Source of the DNA: Agapetus fuscipes
Taxonomy: Eukaryota; Arthropoda; Insecta; Trichoptera; Glossosomatidae
Assembly: GCA_951799405.1 (NCBI GenBank)
Contig: OX637359.1
Span: forward strand, 8,738,201-8,802,200
Direction of reading: 5' to 3'
DNA: 64,000 bases
Position numbers and translations under genes: made by a program. The notes below the pieces were generated by a model. That model had not been told where the DNA came from and ran no database searches. It saw only the letters and a program-made list of their open reading frames with translations. Of this stretch, positions 21,141 through 31,830 are shown piece by piece (position 1 is the stretch's first letter; each line of letters begins with the position of its first letter).

Positions 21141-22417
21141 CAAAAATGGCGAGAGTAGAATAATAAAATATTTATTTCTATCTGAAATAAATAAGAAATT
21201 AAAATAAACGTCAAAAATGCCATTTTTGTCTTGAATACTCAACGACGCAACTAGAATACATTATAATACGAGTACCTGCTGAATATAAGCTATACCTCGA
21301 GTATAAAACTTAAAGCGTAAATCTCACTTTAATTGTGTAAATCGAAAATTTATGGAGTATCCGACGGCGCTCCTGTAGAATGACTTAGTTTTCATACATT
21401 TTTTAAATTTCCGCAAAAGAGGTGAGCTTACATAATGTTTTATACTAGGTTCACTGATGTACACAACTCATTTTTTACAGTTTGTGTGGTCAGCTACATA
21501 CTAAACCTATATAATATCAAGCATGCGTAAAGACAGAAAATTAAAAAAATGCGGAGCCTTCAAAGGTTTTGCACAGCTTACTTTAAAACTTTTACATTGG
21601 AATCTTGTAAAATAAAAGATTCGTTAAATGGAGATGAAATTTTTTTCGAAACTCGGAAGTGTTTGAAAGATATCAGTGCTATATTTGCATTTACATTTAA
21701 CGAGTAGGTATAGGCAACTTGTATTAAAATTTTCCTTTTGTTCTCGTGGATCAATGGGATGTATGAGTTTCTTGTGTTGGAATGTAATTTTGAGGAATTG
21801 TAAAGAATTTTTCATGAAATTATCAGAAAATAAATAAAGAAATGAAATGATCCTTTCTACCTTATAATAGACAGGTTCTTGCCATCAAAGTATTCTTCAT
21901 CATCATCATCATCATCACCACTGTCGTATAGTCTGTCTAGCACACCAAGTTATAAATAAAAAAACAAACAATTCGCACGCTTAATAATAAAGAGAAATAA
22001 CTCGAAAATTGGGAAAATCGAGATTTTGTAATAAAACGCAAGAACAATGCGAGAAGAATAGGTAGAATGCGACAGCCGTTCAAGTTGGACGAATATGACC
22101 GAGATAAAACATCAGCCGCCTTTTTCATCCCATACAAGTTGTACGGGTTGTCTGAACTTAAGACGTGATTTCCCAACATTCTTGTTTTTTGAGTTATTGC
22201 TCTTTATTATTAAACGTGCGAATTGGTAGGAAGAATTACAACAAGCAAACGGCTGACGATGGATTTAAGAATGATGGTACACAATTGGATATTGTTACCG
22301 ACATTGATGTGAAGCATGGACTATGACATATGCAGCACAAAAAAGATGGAGTTAAAAAATGAATGGGTAAAAGAGAAATACACAGAGAAAGAGGATGGAA
22401 AGAAATGGTTTGGTCAT
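21141..22417. other. No gene seen; CAT microsatellite
   Basis: AT-rich spacer with (CAT)n at 21896-21917. No supported frame or repeat apart from the repeat A scrap at 21465-21510. Confidence 0.45.
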
Positions 22418-22712
22418 GTCGTCCCCTTAGTACTTGTTGGTCTTATTCCATCGTAGGTCATGGCACATGAGCAATACTTGTATGTGTTTTTTTTTTTTAT
22501 TAAAAAAAAAAAAAAAAAATGTGTAGTGGATCAATGTGTCTTATGAATAATGGAAATTTATTTAAGGAATATTTAAAACAACTGTCATATTATCGTGTTT
22601 TACGTTTTTTTCTTAGCTCAGATTGTGTAGAAAGTGATTCTTTAGACAATTTCATTGAAAGGTCAACTTTGAATAAAATGGTAGATAAGCCAAACAAACA
22701 CTAGGGGGGCGA
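22418..22712. mobile_element. MITE B copy
   Basis: Left CGTCCCCTTAGTACTTGTTGG and right AAACAAACACTAGGGGGGCGA. The interior carries a T-run/A-run pair at 22487-22518 that may be replication slippage. Confidence 0.6.
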
Positions 22713-22744
22713 TCAAGTATGGAAGAATGGATGATATAAGACTC

Positions 22745-22890
22745 GCAAAGGGTTTATATACAGGAGAAATGTGAATGAAAAAAGGGGAGAAGAAATACTG
22801 AGAAAAGTGTGGCTGGATCGAATTCATGAAATTGTGGAATAATGGTATTTAGAGAGAGAATGTAAATTAAATGCATGAATAAGACATTAA
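22745..22890 (+). pseudogene. LINE-beta fragment
   Basis: Reads NEKRGEEILRKVWLDRIHEI, the block that precedes the C-terminal end in LINE-beta. Truncated on both sides. Confidence 0.5.
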
Positions 22891-23383
22891 ACTTGTGTCA
22901 ATTACGTAAAGCCAAGCAGTGGCGTATCGTGGTATTTTTCTGCGGGAGGTAATGTCACCAGTGGCGTCCTAAGTGGGTAATTACGCCCCCTTGTTTTATT
23001 ATGCCAGTGGCGTACCGCGACAGGTTGCTGTAGGGGGGAGGCTAATCTAACAACACCCTGATGATTGCTTGGGACAATCTAGCAGGGTGTGTTAGACGCC
23101 ATTTTGTTGCATAAATGTTGCCATTTACAAATATTTACAAAAAAATATCATTGAAATTTGAGTTAGTGTGAACTTGACAATCCTAATATAAAATATAAAT
23201 TAATTTACGGGATGAAATATCAAGAGTATAATCATGAACCTAGAAACCACTGGTGAGCTTTGGCTGAATCCAGAATTCTCCTTCACTCTCGCATGTCCAT
23301 CACTTTTGCTCTTCAGCTACGTATGCCTGTTTTGGGTGCATCTGCGTTACACCGTCCATCCTTCGTAATTTTGGTATGTTTGA
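22891..23383. other. Three closely spaced CAGTGGCGT termini
   Basis: CAGTGGCGT occurs at 22917, 22959 and 23005. This 9-mer is a common hAT terminus. No element body can be delimited between them. Confidence 0.35.
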
Positions 23384-23548
23384 ACTGGAAGTCTCATCAC
23401 CACGGTAGTTTTTACTTACCGAATATTGTTAATATTTTTATGAAAACTAATCAGCTGCTCAGTAGCGGCCATCTTAGATTGGCAAGTCTTCAGACAATAT
23501 AACCGATATCCGGTAGGTAAGAATTACCGTGGTGATGAAACTTCCAGC
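23384..23548. repeat. Inverted repeat
   Basis: CTGGAAGTCTCATCACCACG at the left and its inverted partner at the right, arms about 50 bp with an ACTTACCG/GGTAGGTAAG extension. Confidence 0.5.
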
Positions 23549-23574
23549 CTTGGTCTTCTTCGGCCTCGTGGTTC

Positions 23575-24020
23575 TGTAAGTGCAAGACGCTGAATAGAGT
23601 TGGTGTCTTCTTCTTCCTGTGACTCTTTGTCAAATATTGGCGATCATCATTTCCTTGACTTATAGGTTGGTATGAGGCTGACCACCCATACTGTAAAAAA
23701 TGGTTCACTTTGCCAATGTCACCCCTGTTTCAGGGAAGGTCGGCAAAAGTTGTGGGGCTTATGTTCATTTGAGGTTTGGATTTTATTTGTAAGTACACAT
23801 TCAGAATTTGTAAGCGCGAACTACACTTGTTGGTTTGTGGGCATACATCTGAGAGCTTTAAATGAATATATCCTTGCAACTTAGATTATAGATTATAGAT
23901 TATAGATTATTATAGATCATAGCGATTTGTATCTTCGATACTGCAGCACGAAAGAGGGATCTTGAGATTCTGCACAAAAAAGTCTCAGGTTCTTAAACCA
24001 AGATGTTGTCATCTACTGTA
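23575..24020 (-). pseudogene. LINE-alpha RT fragment interrupted by repeat A2
   Basis: 23575-23655 and 23918-24020 are the two halves of a minus-strand RT C-terminal end like that at 1185-1340. Joining at ATCAT restores the order seen there. Confidence 0.6.
23656..23917 (+). repeat. Repeat A2, full length with target-site duplication
   Basis: Starts TTCCTTGACTTATAGG and ends with four TAGATTA units. ATCAT flanks both sides, and the uninterrupted LINE-alpha sequence at 1230 shows the empty site, so this is a genuine insertion. It has a 70-codon frame at 23672-23884. Confidence 0.85.
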
Positions 24021-24499
24021 ATTTCGTGACCAGACCACTACAAACGCCCTGTTTTGATGAAAACGATCACATCGGGCTTTCTGTATATGTCATGGAACTG
24101 TTATTTTTCTCAGGTTTTGCTACTGTCGAAAGGGCAGGTTTTCATATCTTGTAAAGCCGAGTAAACCTAGCCGGTCCCTTAAAATTGTTGTAAGCTTGCC
24201 AGAATGTTGAACTTCAAGCAATCGTGTGCAGGGATCATGTGTTTACGTGTAAGACTGAATGAACCTTCACGACCGGTCTTCAAAATTGCAAACACAATAT
24301 TACGCGATAGGTTGAATGCAGGCGAGTTCTAAATTCAAATCAGCCAATAACCGGAAGTTGTAGAGGTGTGATTTCCAATATCTGTCTGTAGGGTGACTCC
24401 ACAACAGGGATGTTATGGATATCCGTAAAAATAAAAATGCTCTTCGTTGTATCTTATTCTTCCAGGTTTTGCCATCATTAACAGGTCGCATGTGAATCA
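24021..24499. other. No gene seen
   Basis: Moderate-GC spacer, possibly old LINE. No frame supported. Confidence 0.4.
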
Positions 24500-24650
24500 A
24501 CAATATAAAAACCCAAATCTCAAATGGGCATACACCCTGCAACTCTTACCGTCCTTCCCTGAAACAGGAGTGACATTGACAAGGTTAACCATTTTCTAGA
24601 GCATGGGTGGTCAGCCGCATATCAACCTTTAAGTCAAGGAATACAAGCCG
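24500..24650 (-). repeat. Repeat A, 5' half
   Basis: ATATAAAAACCCAAATCTCA to TTTAAGTCAAGGAATAC inverted. The tail half is absent. Confidence 0.7.
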
Positions 24651-24664
24651 ATTAATAATAAAAT

Positions 24665-24880
24665 TAATATGTAAAGAGGAAGTGTGAAAGGAAAAAGAGG
24701 TCAGGGACGACCGAGAAAAGTATGAAGTGATCAGATGAAGCAGGTTGTGAAAGAATGTGATGTATAAAGTGAGCGTAAAAGAAGAAAATGCATGAAAAAG
24801 CTCATGGATATGAATGAGTTGAAATTGGTAGAGGTAGCACTGCAGAGGCTCTGGACACCCTAACGGAATTGCGACAGAGT
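24665..24880 (+). pseudogene. LINE-beta C-terminal end
   Basis: KRGQGRPRKV, SDQMKQVVKECDV and KRRKCMKKLMDMNE follow the LINE-beta order, ending in CTGCAGAGGCTCTGG and GCGACAGAGTTA. Contains stops. Confidence 0.6.
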
Positions 24881-25270
24881 TAGCATGCCAGTATTTTTCA
24901 CGTATCCGTATTCGTATCCGAAGTTTGATATCCGTAACAGCCCTACTTCATAACTTACTCGAGTGCTGCACTCTAAGCCGTGAGTTATGGTCACCGCCAC
25001 GCTATACAACGCTCTAGAGTTTCGGCGAAATATTGGCGCCCAAATAAATTTATGTTTTGTTCGAATTTGTTCATACATGAAAATGCATCAAAGTTTTGTA
25101 AAATAAATTTCAAACTCTCCACCGTAAACTATCGTAGCTCGATGGAAAAGTGCTTATGTTGGAAAAGCCCATTACGTATTTATGTATTTTCAATGGTTTG
25201 TTTATTAATTATAGGTTTTTAATTTATTTTTATTTTTGAAAGTATAGTATGTCGTACTTTTTATGTATAA
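24881..25270. other. No gene seen
   Basis: Spacer; short opposite frames at 24860-25222 are unsupported. Confidence 0.45.
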
Positions 25271-25274
25271 TATC

Positions 25275-25325
25275 TTAACATGTAAAAGGAACCTAGTGCC
25301 GTGTATTTTAATAATAATAATAAAA
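25275..25325 (+). repeat. LINE 3' tail
   Basis: GGAACCTAGTGCCG hairpin followed by (TAA)n, like the tail at 25735-25780. Confidence 0.45.
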
Positions 25326-25734
25326 ATGTGTTTTATAAATATTCCATGACTTATGACTTATAATATAATTATAATATATAATAATATATAAAATATATAA
25401 AATAATATAATATATTGCATAAATCGCCTTCAACGTAGTGGTAATACCTGTACACTGGACTTTGACCCACCCAACAATAACTTTGATAGGTATAGAGCTG
25501 GTCTGTTGAGGTACTTTTTGGATGAATAGTGTTTTTATTTCTGTTGCTTGTATATTTCATTTGATTTTTGATTTATATTTTTTCTCTAGATAGTAACTTT
25601 GATTTTTATTCTTATTTTTATATAGTTTTTGTTATTGTGTTTATTTGTTTCATTTTACTTTCATATACTTTACATCTTTTTGGTATTTTTATGTATTTGT
25701 GTTATTTTTGAAACTATGTAACCATTTCATGTAA
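25326..25734. other. AT dinucleotide-rich stretch and spacer
   Basis: 25362-25415 is an (AT)n/(AAT)n mosaic. The remainder is T-rich and probably LINE 3' UTR leading to the tail at 25735. Confidence 0.4.
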
Positions 25735-25780
25735 AAGGCACTAAGTGCCGTTAATAAATAAATAAATAAATAAATAAATA
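25735..25780 (+). repeat. LINE 3' tail with (AAAT)n
   Basis: A perfect GGCACTAAGTGCC hairpin followed by seven AAAT units, the typical 3' end of an insect non-LTR element. Confidence 0.55.
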
Positions 25781-25781
25781 T

Positions 25782-25873
25782 GACGCAGGCGGGGCTCGAA
25801 CCGGTATTAGTGCCAATAACGTAAATGCAAGCGCCGACGCCTTGTCCCCTTTTAACCATCCCAGTGACTTTAA
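25782..25873 (-). repeat. tRNA-like SINE head
   Basis: The minus strand has GGTTCGAGCCC (perfect B box) and a D-arm-like GATGGTTAAAAGGGGACAAG. Long-variable-arm spacing fits a Ser/Leu-type parent. Pair of 3575-3665. Confidence 0.5.
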
Positions 25874-25964
25874 TTTTGCCGCAAATGATCGCTATTATTT
25901 AATATAAGTAACTCATTGTTGATTTTTTTTTAACATTTGTCAAATAACAAATAAAAACTGTATT

Positions 25965-26190
25965 ATTCGACATTCGGGCTCGAATCCCGGCGGAACACAA
26001 AAAATATATTTACCATTTAAGTTTTCAAACATGCTCTTCGCTGGGTTGGAGAGATCGGTCACCAAAGGTCCGTCCAGTCTTACAGTAACTCGGTCTTGCT
26101 TGAGAATTGGCGCTTCTAAAGCGACGAACAAGCTTGCAGAGGGCTTTTGAGGCGTGATTCACGCACAAACAGCGCTCACCAAATAAAACA
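25965..26190 (+). repeat. SINE1 type I, head truncated
   Basis: GGGCTCGAATCCCGGCGGA B box, body and type I tail ending CAGCGCTCACCAAATAAA. The A box is lost. Confidence 0.7.
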
Positions 26191-26319
26191 TCCTTATATT
26201 CTTATTTATAAAGGACATTCTATTGTGGTAGGTATCATTGATGAGAAAGAGGAAGAAGATTAAATTTGGCGAAAGAATAAAGGAATTAATAAACACGTGT
26301 CCCATAAAAAAAAAAACGC

Positions 26320-26424
26320 AACTAAGCTACACATATAGTGTAACTTCTAGCCGCGTTATCCCCGCAGCGTTTCGCAGTGGAACCTATTTATTTTTACAGG
26401 TAAGGGGGCCGGCCTAACGCCAAC
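26320..26424 (-). repeat. SINE2 3' part
   Basis: AACGCAACTAAGCTACACAT to ACAGGTAAGGGGGCCGGCC, the inverted family tail. Confidence 0.6.
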
Positions 26425-26854
26425 CACATCAGTGCAAGTGACAAAAAATATCTTAATCTCCCAGAAACAAATCTACAGTGTTATTTATTTTTGCGAAAGC
26501 AAAACTACATTTATTGCAAGTAAAACTTTCGTCTAATAATAACAAATGGACGCCATTATTCATGTTTAAATAATCCTAGATGCCGCCTCTTGCTTTGCGG
26601 TTAGGTATTTCAGAAATTATACTTTTAAATTCGGAATCTGAATAATGTTTCCCGCCACCAGATGTCGCAAACTGGGGCCCGCGGACCGATCAACACACAA
26701 AATGTCAACCCCTGCTTTTTTTACCCCTTTTAAAATGCATAATTTTTTGTTAAAATTTTATTCTACGTACAACTTGCTTATGGTACCATTTTTTGAGCGC
26801 TGAAAAAATTCAAATATATTTTCTTTGACTTAGTTTAAGCAAAAAAAAAATGAT
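26425..26854. other. No gene seen
   Basis: Spacer; nothing recognised. Confidence 0.5.
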
Positions 26855-26940
26855 GTCTGTAGGTAAGGACAGGAAGAAATGGAGGGAGCTCTGCAGAGGC
26901 TCTGTCCACCTCTAGCGGAATAGCGACAGAGTTACGGCTT
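26855..26940 (+). pseudogene. LINE-beta 3' end
   Basis: DRKKWRELCRGSVHL-like reading followed by GCGACAGAGTTACGG, the family 3' end. Confidence 0.55.
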
Positions 26941-27060
26941 ACAATTTACAGAAGGTGTCTTTTTTGGCACTTGTTTATAATGTTCATTTTTTTTATATTT
27001 TGTATTGTTTGTGTATTAACACTGTGAAAATTCATACTGTTATAGTTTAAATTTTTTTGA
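26941..27060. other. AT-rich spacer
   Basis: Nothing recognised. Confidence 0.4.
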
Positions 27061-27266
27061 GGAATTCAAAAACACTGTTTATTTACACATGAATATATTT
27101 AAAGATTACAATCTTTAGAGTAAGTTACTAACGTTTTCGACCTAGAAGGTCATCATCAGGTAACATACCTGATGATGACCTTCTAGGTCGAAAACGTTAG
27201 TAACTTACTCTAAAGATTGTAATCTTGAAATATATTCATGTGAAAATAAACAGTGTTTTTGAATCC
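27061..27266. repeat. Near-perfect 200-bp palindrome with hammerhead-like core
   Basis: The arms meet at GGTAACATACC near 27165 and differ at only a few positions over about 97 bp each. Each arm holds CTGATGA, a five-pair stem (GACCT/AGGTC) and GAAA (27169-27193 on +), the same order as at 5159 and 60446. Interpreted as inverted Penelope-type terminal repeats. Confidence 0.65.
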
Positions 27267-27274
27267 TTCATTTT

Positions 27275-27610
27275 TTTTTTTAAGAAATCCTGTGCGGGAG
27301 ACTCCCTAGATTCTAGAGACTCTAGGGGTCTTTGACACTTATTGTAGTGCCGCAGAGGTGTACGAGCTTGGTCGTCGCTACAAAGCGCCAATACTCAAGC
27401 AAGACCCAGTTGCTTTAAGGCTGGATGGACCTTTATTGACCGGTCTTTGGTAAAGGCTTTATGAATTTTTTCAACCCAGCGAAGAGCATATTTGGAAGTA
27501 TAAATGGTATATTTTTGTGCTCCGCCGGGATCCGAATCCACAACCGTCCATTTACAAGTCCGAAGTGTTGCCACAGGACTACGGACCGGTCCAAGATGCC
27601 TCTTTTTCGA
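27275..27610 (-). repeat. SINE1 type II with short 5S-derived leader
   Basis: Full SINE1 head (GGTTGTGGATTCGGATCC) and type II tail (AATCCTGTGCGGGAGACTCC). Upstream of the head on the minus strand the leader GGCATCTTGGACCGG equals the junction between 5S rRNA and SINE1 at 33331-33345, so this is a 5'-truncated copy of the same composite. Confidence 0.75.
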
Positions 27611-27854
27611 TCGATGGTTTCTTTTTCACACATTTTCTTCTTAACACATGTTTGAAGACGATTGGAATTCACCAACCTATTTTGCCTGCACTACAATATG
27701 TGTTTTATTTTTATTTAATCAATGAATTATTCATAATTTTTCATTCAATATGACTCAATGGCATTACAACGCAAAACAGTATGCAAAGATAAAAAAAATG
27801 GTGGTTTATCTGCAATGTTGGCGGCTAGGGCTTCTTCAAATTTTAATTTAATTA
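27611..27854. other. No gene seen
   Basis: Spacer; short frames are shadows of the SINE. Confidence 0.4.
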
Positions 27855-28080
27855 TTTTGAAAGGGAAAAGAGGATAGGGGAAGACCGTGGAAATTATTCT
27901 TGGATCAGATTGGTGAAATTGTGAAAGACTGGAATGTACAAGGCGACTGTTAAAACATAAAATATAAGAAAAATATGATATAAATGAACTTTAAAAGGTA
28001 TGCAAGGATAGAAAAAAATGGCGGCAAATATGCAGAGGCTCTGGCCACCCCTAGCGGAATGGCGATGGAGCTACAGTAAC
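27855..28080 (+). pseudogene. LINE-beta C-terminal end
   Basis: Reads EDRGRPWKLFLDQIGEIVKD, then DRKKWRQICRGSGHP-like residues across a frameshift and the GGCGATGGAGCTACAG 3' end. Confidence 0.6.
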
Positions 28081-28159
28081 AGTTATGTTAAAATAATTTT
28101 TAATTGAATTTAATGTATTTTGTTCTGTTAGCTCCTTGTTCACTTCTCATTTATATATT

Positions 28160-28270
28160 TTTTTGTTCCTTGAATAATAGTTTGATATGTGGCCGACCCT
28201 CACACTGTAACGTTCACTTTTTCCAATGACACCCCAATTCAATGAAAATTATAATTGCATACGCTTAATA
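28160..28270 (+). repeat. Repeat A, degenerate 5' part
   Basis: TTCCTTGAATAATAGTTTGA and GGCCGACCCTCACACTGTAA match the family start. Confidence 0.45.
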
Positions 28271-28841
28271 AAATCTGTTTGCCACTTAGAATATCTTGAC
28301 AGAAATATGTTATAAAGCCATAAAAGGACTGAGTCAATGAATGAATAAAAATGGGATCACAAAAAAGAGAATAACTTTTCGTACAACTATTTTTTCCTTT
28401 TCAGCTATATTATGTTAGTTTTTCTGCTGCTAAACATCGCGGCTTTCGTAAATATGCTCTGCTTTCGATCGACAAATCTATAAAATAAATATTTATGCTC
28501 GACGTTGGCGCTCCCATGCATAATGTATCCTGCATTATTCCATCCATTCCTTTTATTATGTAAAGTGACGTCACTTATTCTTTACCTCAGCATTCGGCAG
28601 TTGCAAATCGAGTGATTGTCACAGTAAAAGTCACTTGTTATCAATAGTTTTGTAGAACTTAACATGTTGAAATATTTTCTTCAATCTAGGTTTTTTTCTC
28701 TAACTACAAAACAATAAATTCACTTCTTATCAAGAGGACAAAAGCGTTCCATTCACTTTAACAATACGAAAATTAACATATTCGTGATTTTTTTTGAAAA
28801 TGATGTTTTTCATAAAAATAGAATATTTTCGGCTTGTCGGA
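28271..28841. other. No gene seen
   Basis: Spacer; nothing recognised. Confidence 0.5.
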
Positions 28842-29145
28842 TCGATTCAAGTGGTAGGGTGTTTGCATTCCATGCCGTGAGCTCGGATACAAATCCCACC
28901 GAGGGTGACATAAATGATTTCCCGTATCCTGTTTATTTCAAATCCAAAATAAAATACCGGCAAGATTTACTCAGCCTTCACAATAAATGAATACCAGCCC
29001 CCTCGGAAGATGGGAAACCCCCACTTCAACTGAAGTGGTTGGCGTACGGCTGGCCCCCTAACCTGTAAAAATAAATAGGTTCCACTCGCCACATGCGACC
29101 CCTTCGGGGCTAACGCGCCAAAAAGTTGCACTATAGGTATAGCTT
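28842..29145 (+). repeat. SINE2, near full length
   Basis: TTCAAGTGGTAGGGTG A box, GGATACAAATCCC eroded B box, then the complete body to CTATAGGTATAGCTTAGTTA. Confidence 0.7.
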
Positions 29146-29204
29146 AGTTACGTTTTGCATTTGCGTACCTTTGAGAGCAAAAAAATTCATTTTTAATTCT
29201 CGAT

Positions 29205-29466
29205 TCCTTGACTTATAGGTTGGCATGAGGCTGACCACCCATACTGTATAAAATGGTCCACTTTGCCAATATCACCCCTGTTTCAGGGAAGGTCGGCAAG
29301 AGCTGCAGGGCTTATGCTCATTTGAGGTTGTTTTTTTTTATATTGTAGGTCCACATGCGGCATGTGTTAGCGCGAACTTAGACATGTCTGCTTGTGGGAA
29401 TGCGTTTAATATGAATCTTAAATGATATGTATCTTTGCAGCTTAGATTTAGATTTAGATTTTAGAT
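29205..29466 (+). repeat. Repeat A, full length
   Basis: TTCCTTGACTTATAGGTTGG to TTAGATTTAGATTTTAGAT. Confidence 0.85.
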
Positions 29467-29479
29467 CAATATCACATGA

Positions 29480-29992
29480 CTAGTCTGGTAACTCAATGAG
29501 AAGATTTTTAGTATGAATATGATTGGTCTTTATATTTTGTTTTAATCCTAGAATTGGCTTGCAAAAATGTTCCTTCCATTTTTCCATCCGCTTCCTTATA
29601 TTTTTTATGCTCGCAAGACAACCAGCTGTTGTCGTCCTCAATGTTGCTGTCCTCTTTGTCTCCTCAATTATGGCATACAAGACACCTTCCTGGCACGCTA
29701 TGTGGCCTAAATATTTTGCACGCCTTTGAGTCAGGAATTTGACCAGGCGCCATCTTCTTCTCTTTCTGAAAGCTAGCAAGTCGCTTACAAAGAGACGTGA
29801 GTCTAAGTAATAGAAAGTTGTTTTGGAAAAAAATAATCCGTAAGTGCTTCGGTTTCCGAACGCAAAATATTTTTCGAGGTCTAGAGGCATCGCTCTGTAC
29901 TCTTGGATAATATCTGCAGTTATCCTATTTGACTCGTTTCTGGATTTTCCTCTCGTCGGGAAAACACTAAAATGGCGGAATACCAAGCGCAC
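29480..29992 (-). pseudogene. LINE reverse transcriptase C-terminal fragment, 170-codon open frame
   Basis: The middle reads KFLTQRRAKYLGHIACQEGV and continues with a basic block and CLASIKNIRKRMEKWKEH, the typical connection and C-terminal part of a non-LTR RT (the '..KYLGHI..' block after the palm). No YADD, no endonuclease and no start context. The open frame is a surviving part of a dead element. Confidence 0.55.
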
Positions 29993-30578
29993 TATTTTAT
30001 TGCGTATTTTCCGCTTTCACCAAACGCTTTAAATAACTACTTTGCGTGAAAATAAACGGCCATTGTCGGTAACGTTTACTTTTAGTTTTTGTCGTTTTGT
30101 ATTGTCCTTTTTTTTTTTCATTTTTCTACTTTTGTACTTTTGTGCATTGGCTTTGGTATGCGGCTGACCATTTGCACCGTAAAAAATAGCCCATATATTT
30201 AAATAAACTTAGCACAAAATAAGGAGTTTGAATTTGTTTTCGTCACAGGTCTCTGTGGCAATTGTTGAGCCGTCTCCAAGGTAGAAAGGCTGGTAAAATT
30301 AATATTAAGACTGAACTTTATAGCTAGTGCTTGAAAATTTGCATAATTTGTGTTCGTTTTCAGTGATAGATAGTACCATAGATAAAGGAATATGTATCGA
30401 ATATTTGACTGCACTCCCTGAGAGTGATTTAGTTTTGATTCATTTTTTAGTTTTACTCAATCAAGCTGAGTTTACGCAATATATTATACGCGAGGTACAC
30501 TTTCCTATACAAAGTAAAACAAAGACACAAACAAAATGAGAAATTTTGAAAAGTTGTAGCGGAAACATTGTAGAACTC
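29993..30578. other. No gene seen
   Basis: AT-rich spacer with a small repeat A-like scrap at 30150-30200 (GGTATGCGGCTGACCATTTG). Confidence 0.4.
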
Positions 30579-30769
30579 CATTTTAATTATTAAAAAATGA
30601 TAACAAACTTTGTTTAGTTCTACTTTATTTATTTTTATTTAGTTACAAACAAAAATAACGAGTTGTGACCGGTTTCGGCCTCTTGGCCATCTTTTTGTTT
30701 GTAACTAAATAAAAATAAATAAAGTAGAACTAAACAAAGTTTGTTATCATTTTTTAATAATTAAAATGA
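30579..30769. repeat. 190-bp palindrome, Penelope type
   Basis: Arms of about 75 bp (TTTGTTTAGTTCTACTTTAT and complement) around a centre whose minus strand reads GATGGCCAAGAGGCCGAAAC: a GGCC stem followed by GAAA. Confidence 0.6.
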
Positions 30770-31003
30770 GAAATGTTTATTTTTCATTTAAATTATTGTT
30801 TTATTTTCCTGCTTAGTGCTTATGTTTTTCTCATAATACTAGCCCAACGTACGTTATACTTAAAAAGAAAAACCGATGTTGTAGGAAGTACGTAAAAAAT
30901 GAAAAGTCAAGCGCTAGCTTTTTTTGTAGAGTATCTTCACAATAGAGAAAACTTGGACAATGGCGCGCCGGTATTGTATTCGATATTCAAAATACGGCTT
31001 CTA
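30770..31003. other. No gene seen
   Basis: AT-rich spacer. Confidence 0.4.
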
Positions 31004-31065
31004 ATTGGCTGCGGATGGCGAGACAAAGCAGCGACGCCATGTTTGCTGCAGCGTTGCCTAGCAAC
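31004..31065. promoter_or_regulatory. GC-rich patch with X-box and inverted CCAAT
   Basis: GTTGCCTAGCAAC at 31053-31065 is a perfect RFX X-box (GYTRCC, one-base spacer, RGYAAC), 45 bases after an inverted CCAAT (ATTGG, 31004-31008). X-boxes mark ciliary gene promoters in animals, but no gene can be seen on either side, so chance is possible. Confidence 0.3.
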
Positions 31066-31287
31066 CGACAACTTTTTAAAAATGTTCCTTTTTTGAATTT
31101 TTATCTTCGCTAAAAGATTTTCGATGCGGGATTTTTTTTAATGATTATTGATTTGAAAATGGAATTGCTTAAATTTTATTTTTCTTTGAATACCTACTCG
31201 TTGTCACATTAATTTTCATAAATGTACATGTGTATATTAAGAAACAGGGGTGGATTTGTTCTCTGTAGGTACTGTAAAAATGTTGAC

Positions 31288-31830
31288 AGTTCATTTGGTA
31301 CAATGCTTGCATTCGAAGCAAAGAGCTAGTGTTCGATCCCTACAGAGGGCGTCAGAAAGAATTTCCAGCTTTGGTATTTAGTTCACACACACAACAAAAA
31401 TAGGTCGTCAAATTGTACTCAGCCTTCACAATAAATTTTCCGAAAGCAGAGAAACCTCTCTTCAAGTTAAGCGGTTGGTGTAAGGCGGGCATCTATAATC
31501 TAAGTTGCAAAGATATATTAACATTAAAAACTCATATGAAATGCATGCCCACAAACAGACACGTGTAGTTCGCGCTTACAAATGCTGAATGTATACTTAC
31601 AAATTAAAATCCAAACCTCAAATAAACATAAACCCTGCAACTTTTGCCGACCTTCCTTAAAAACAGGGATGACATCGAAAAAGTAAAGTATTTTTTACAG
31701 TATGGGTGGTCAGCCTCATACCAACCTAAAAGTCAAGGAATATAAAAACTATAAAAAATACAAAATTTCCTCTCGCCGCATGTGACCCATCCAGGGATAT
31801 GGATTGCACTATTTTTGTAGCCAAGTTGTG
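31288..31830 (+). repeat. SINE2 split by a repeat A copy
   Basis: Head and body at 31288-31490 (TTCATTTGGTACAATG A box, GTGTTCGATCCC B box). The 3' part resumes at 31760 (CTCTCGCCGCATGTGACCC). Confidence 0.65.
31491..31745 (-). repeat. Repeat A inserted in SINE2
   Basis: Inverted copy from ATCTATAATCTAAGTTGCAA to AAAGTCAAGGAATAT. It mixes A1 and A2 features. Confidence 0.8.
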
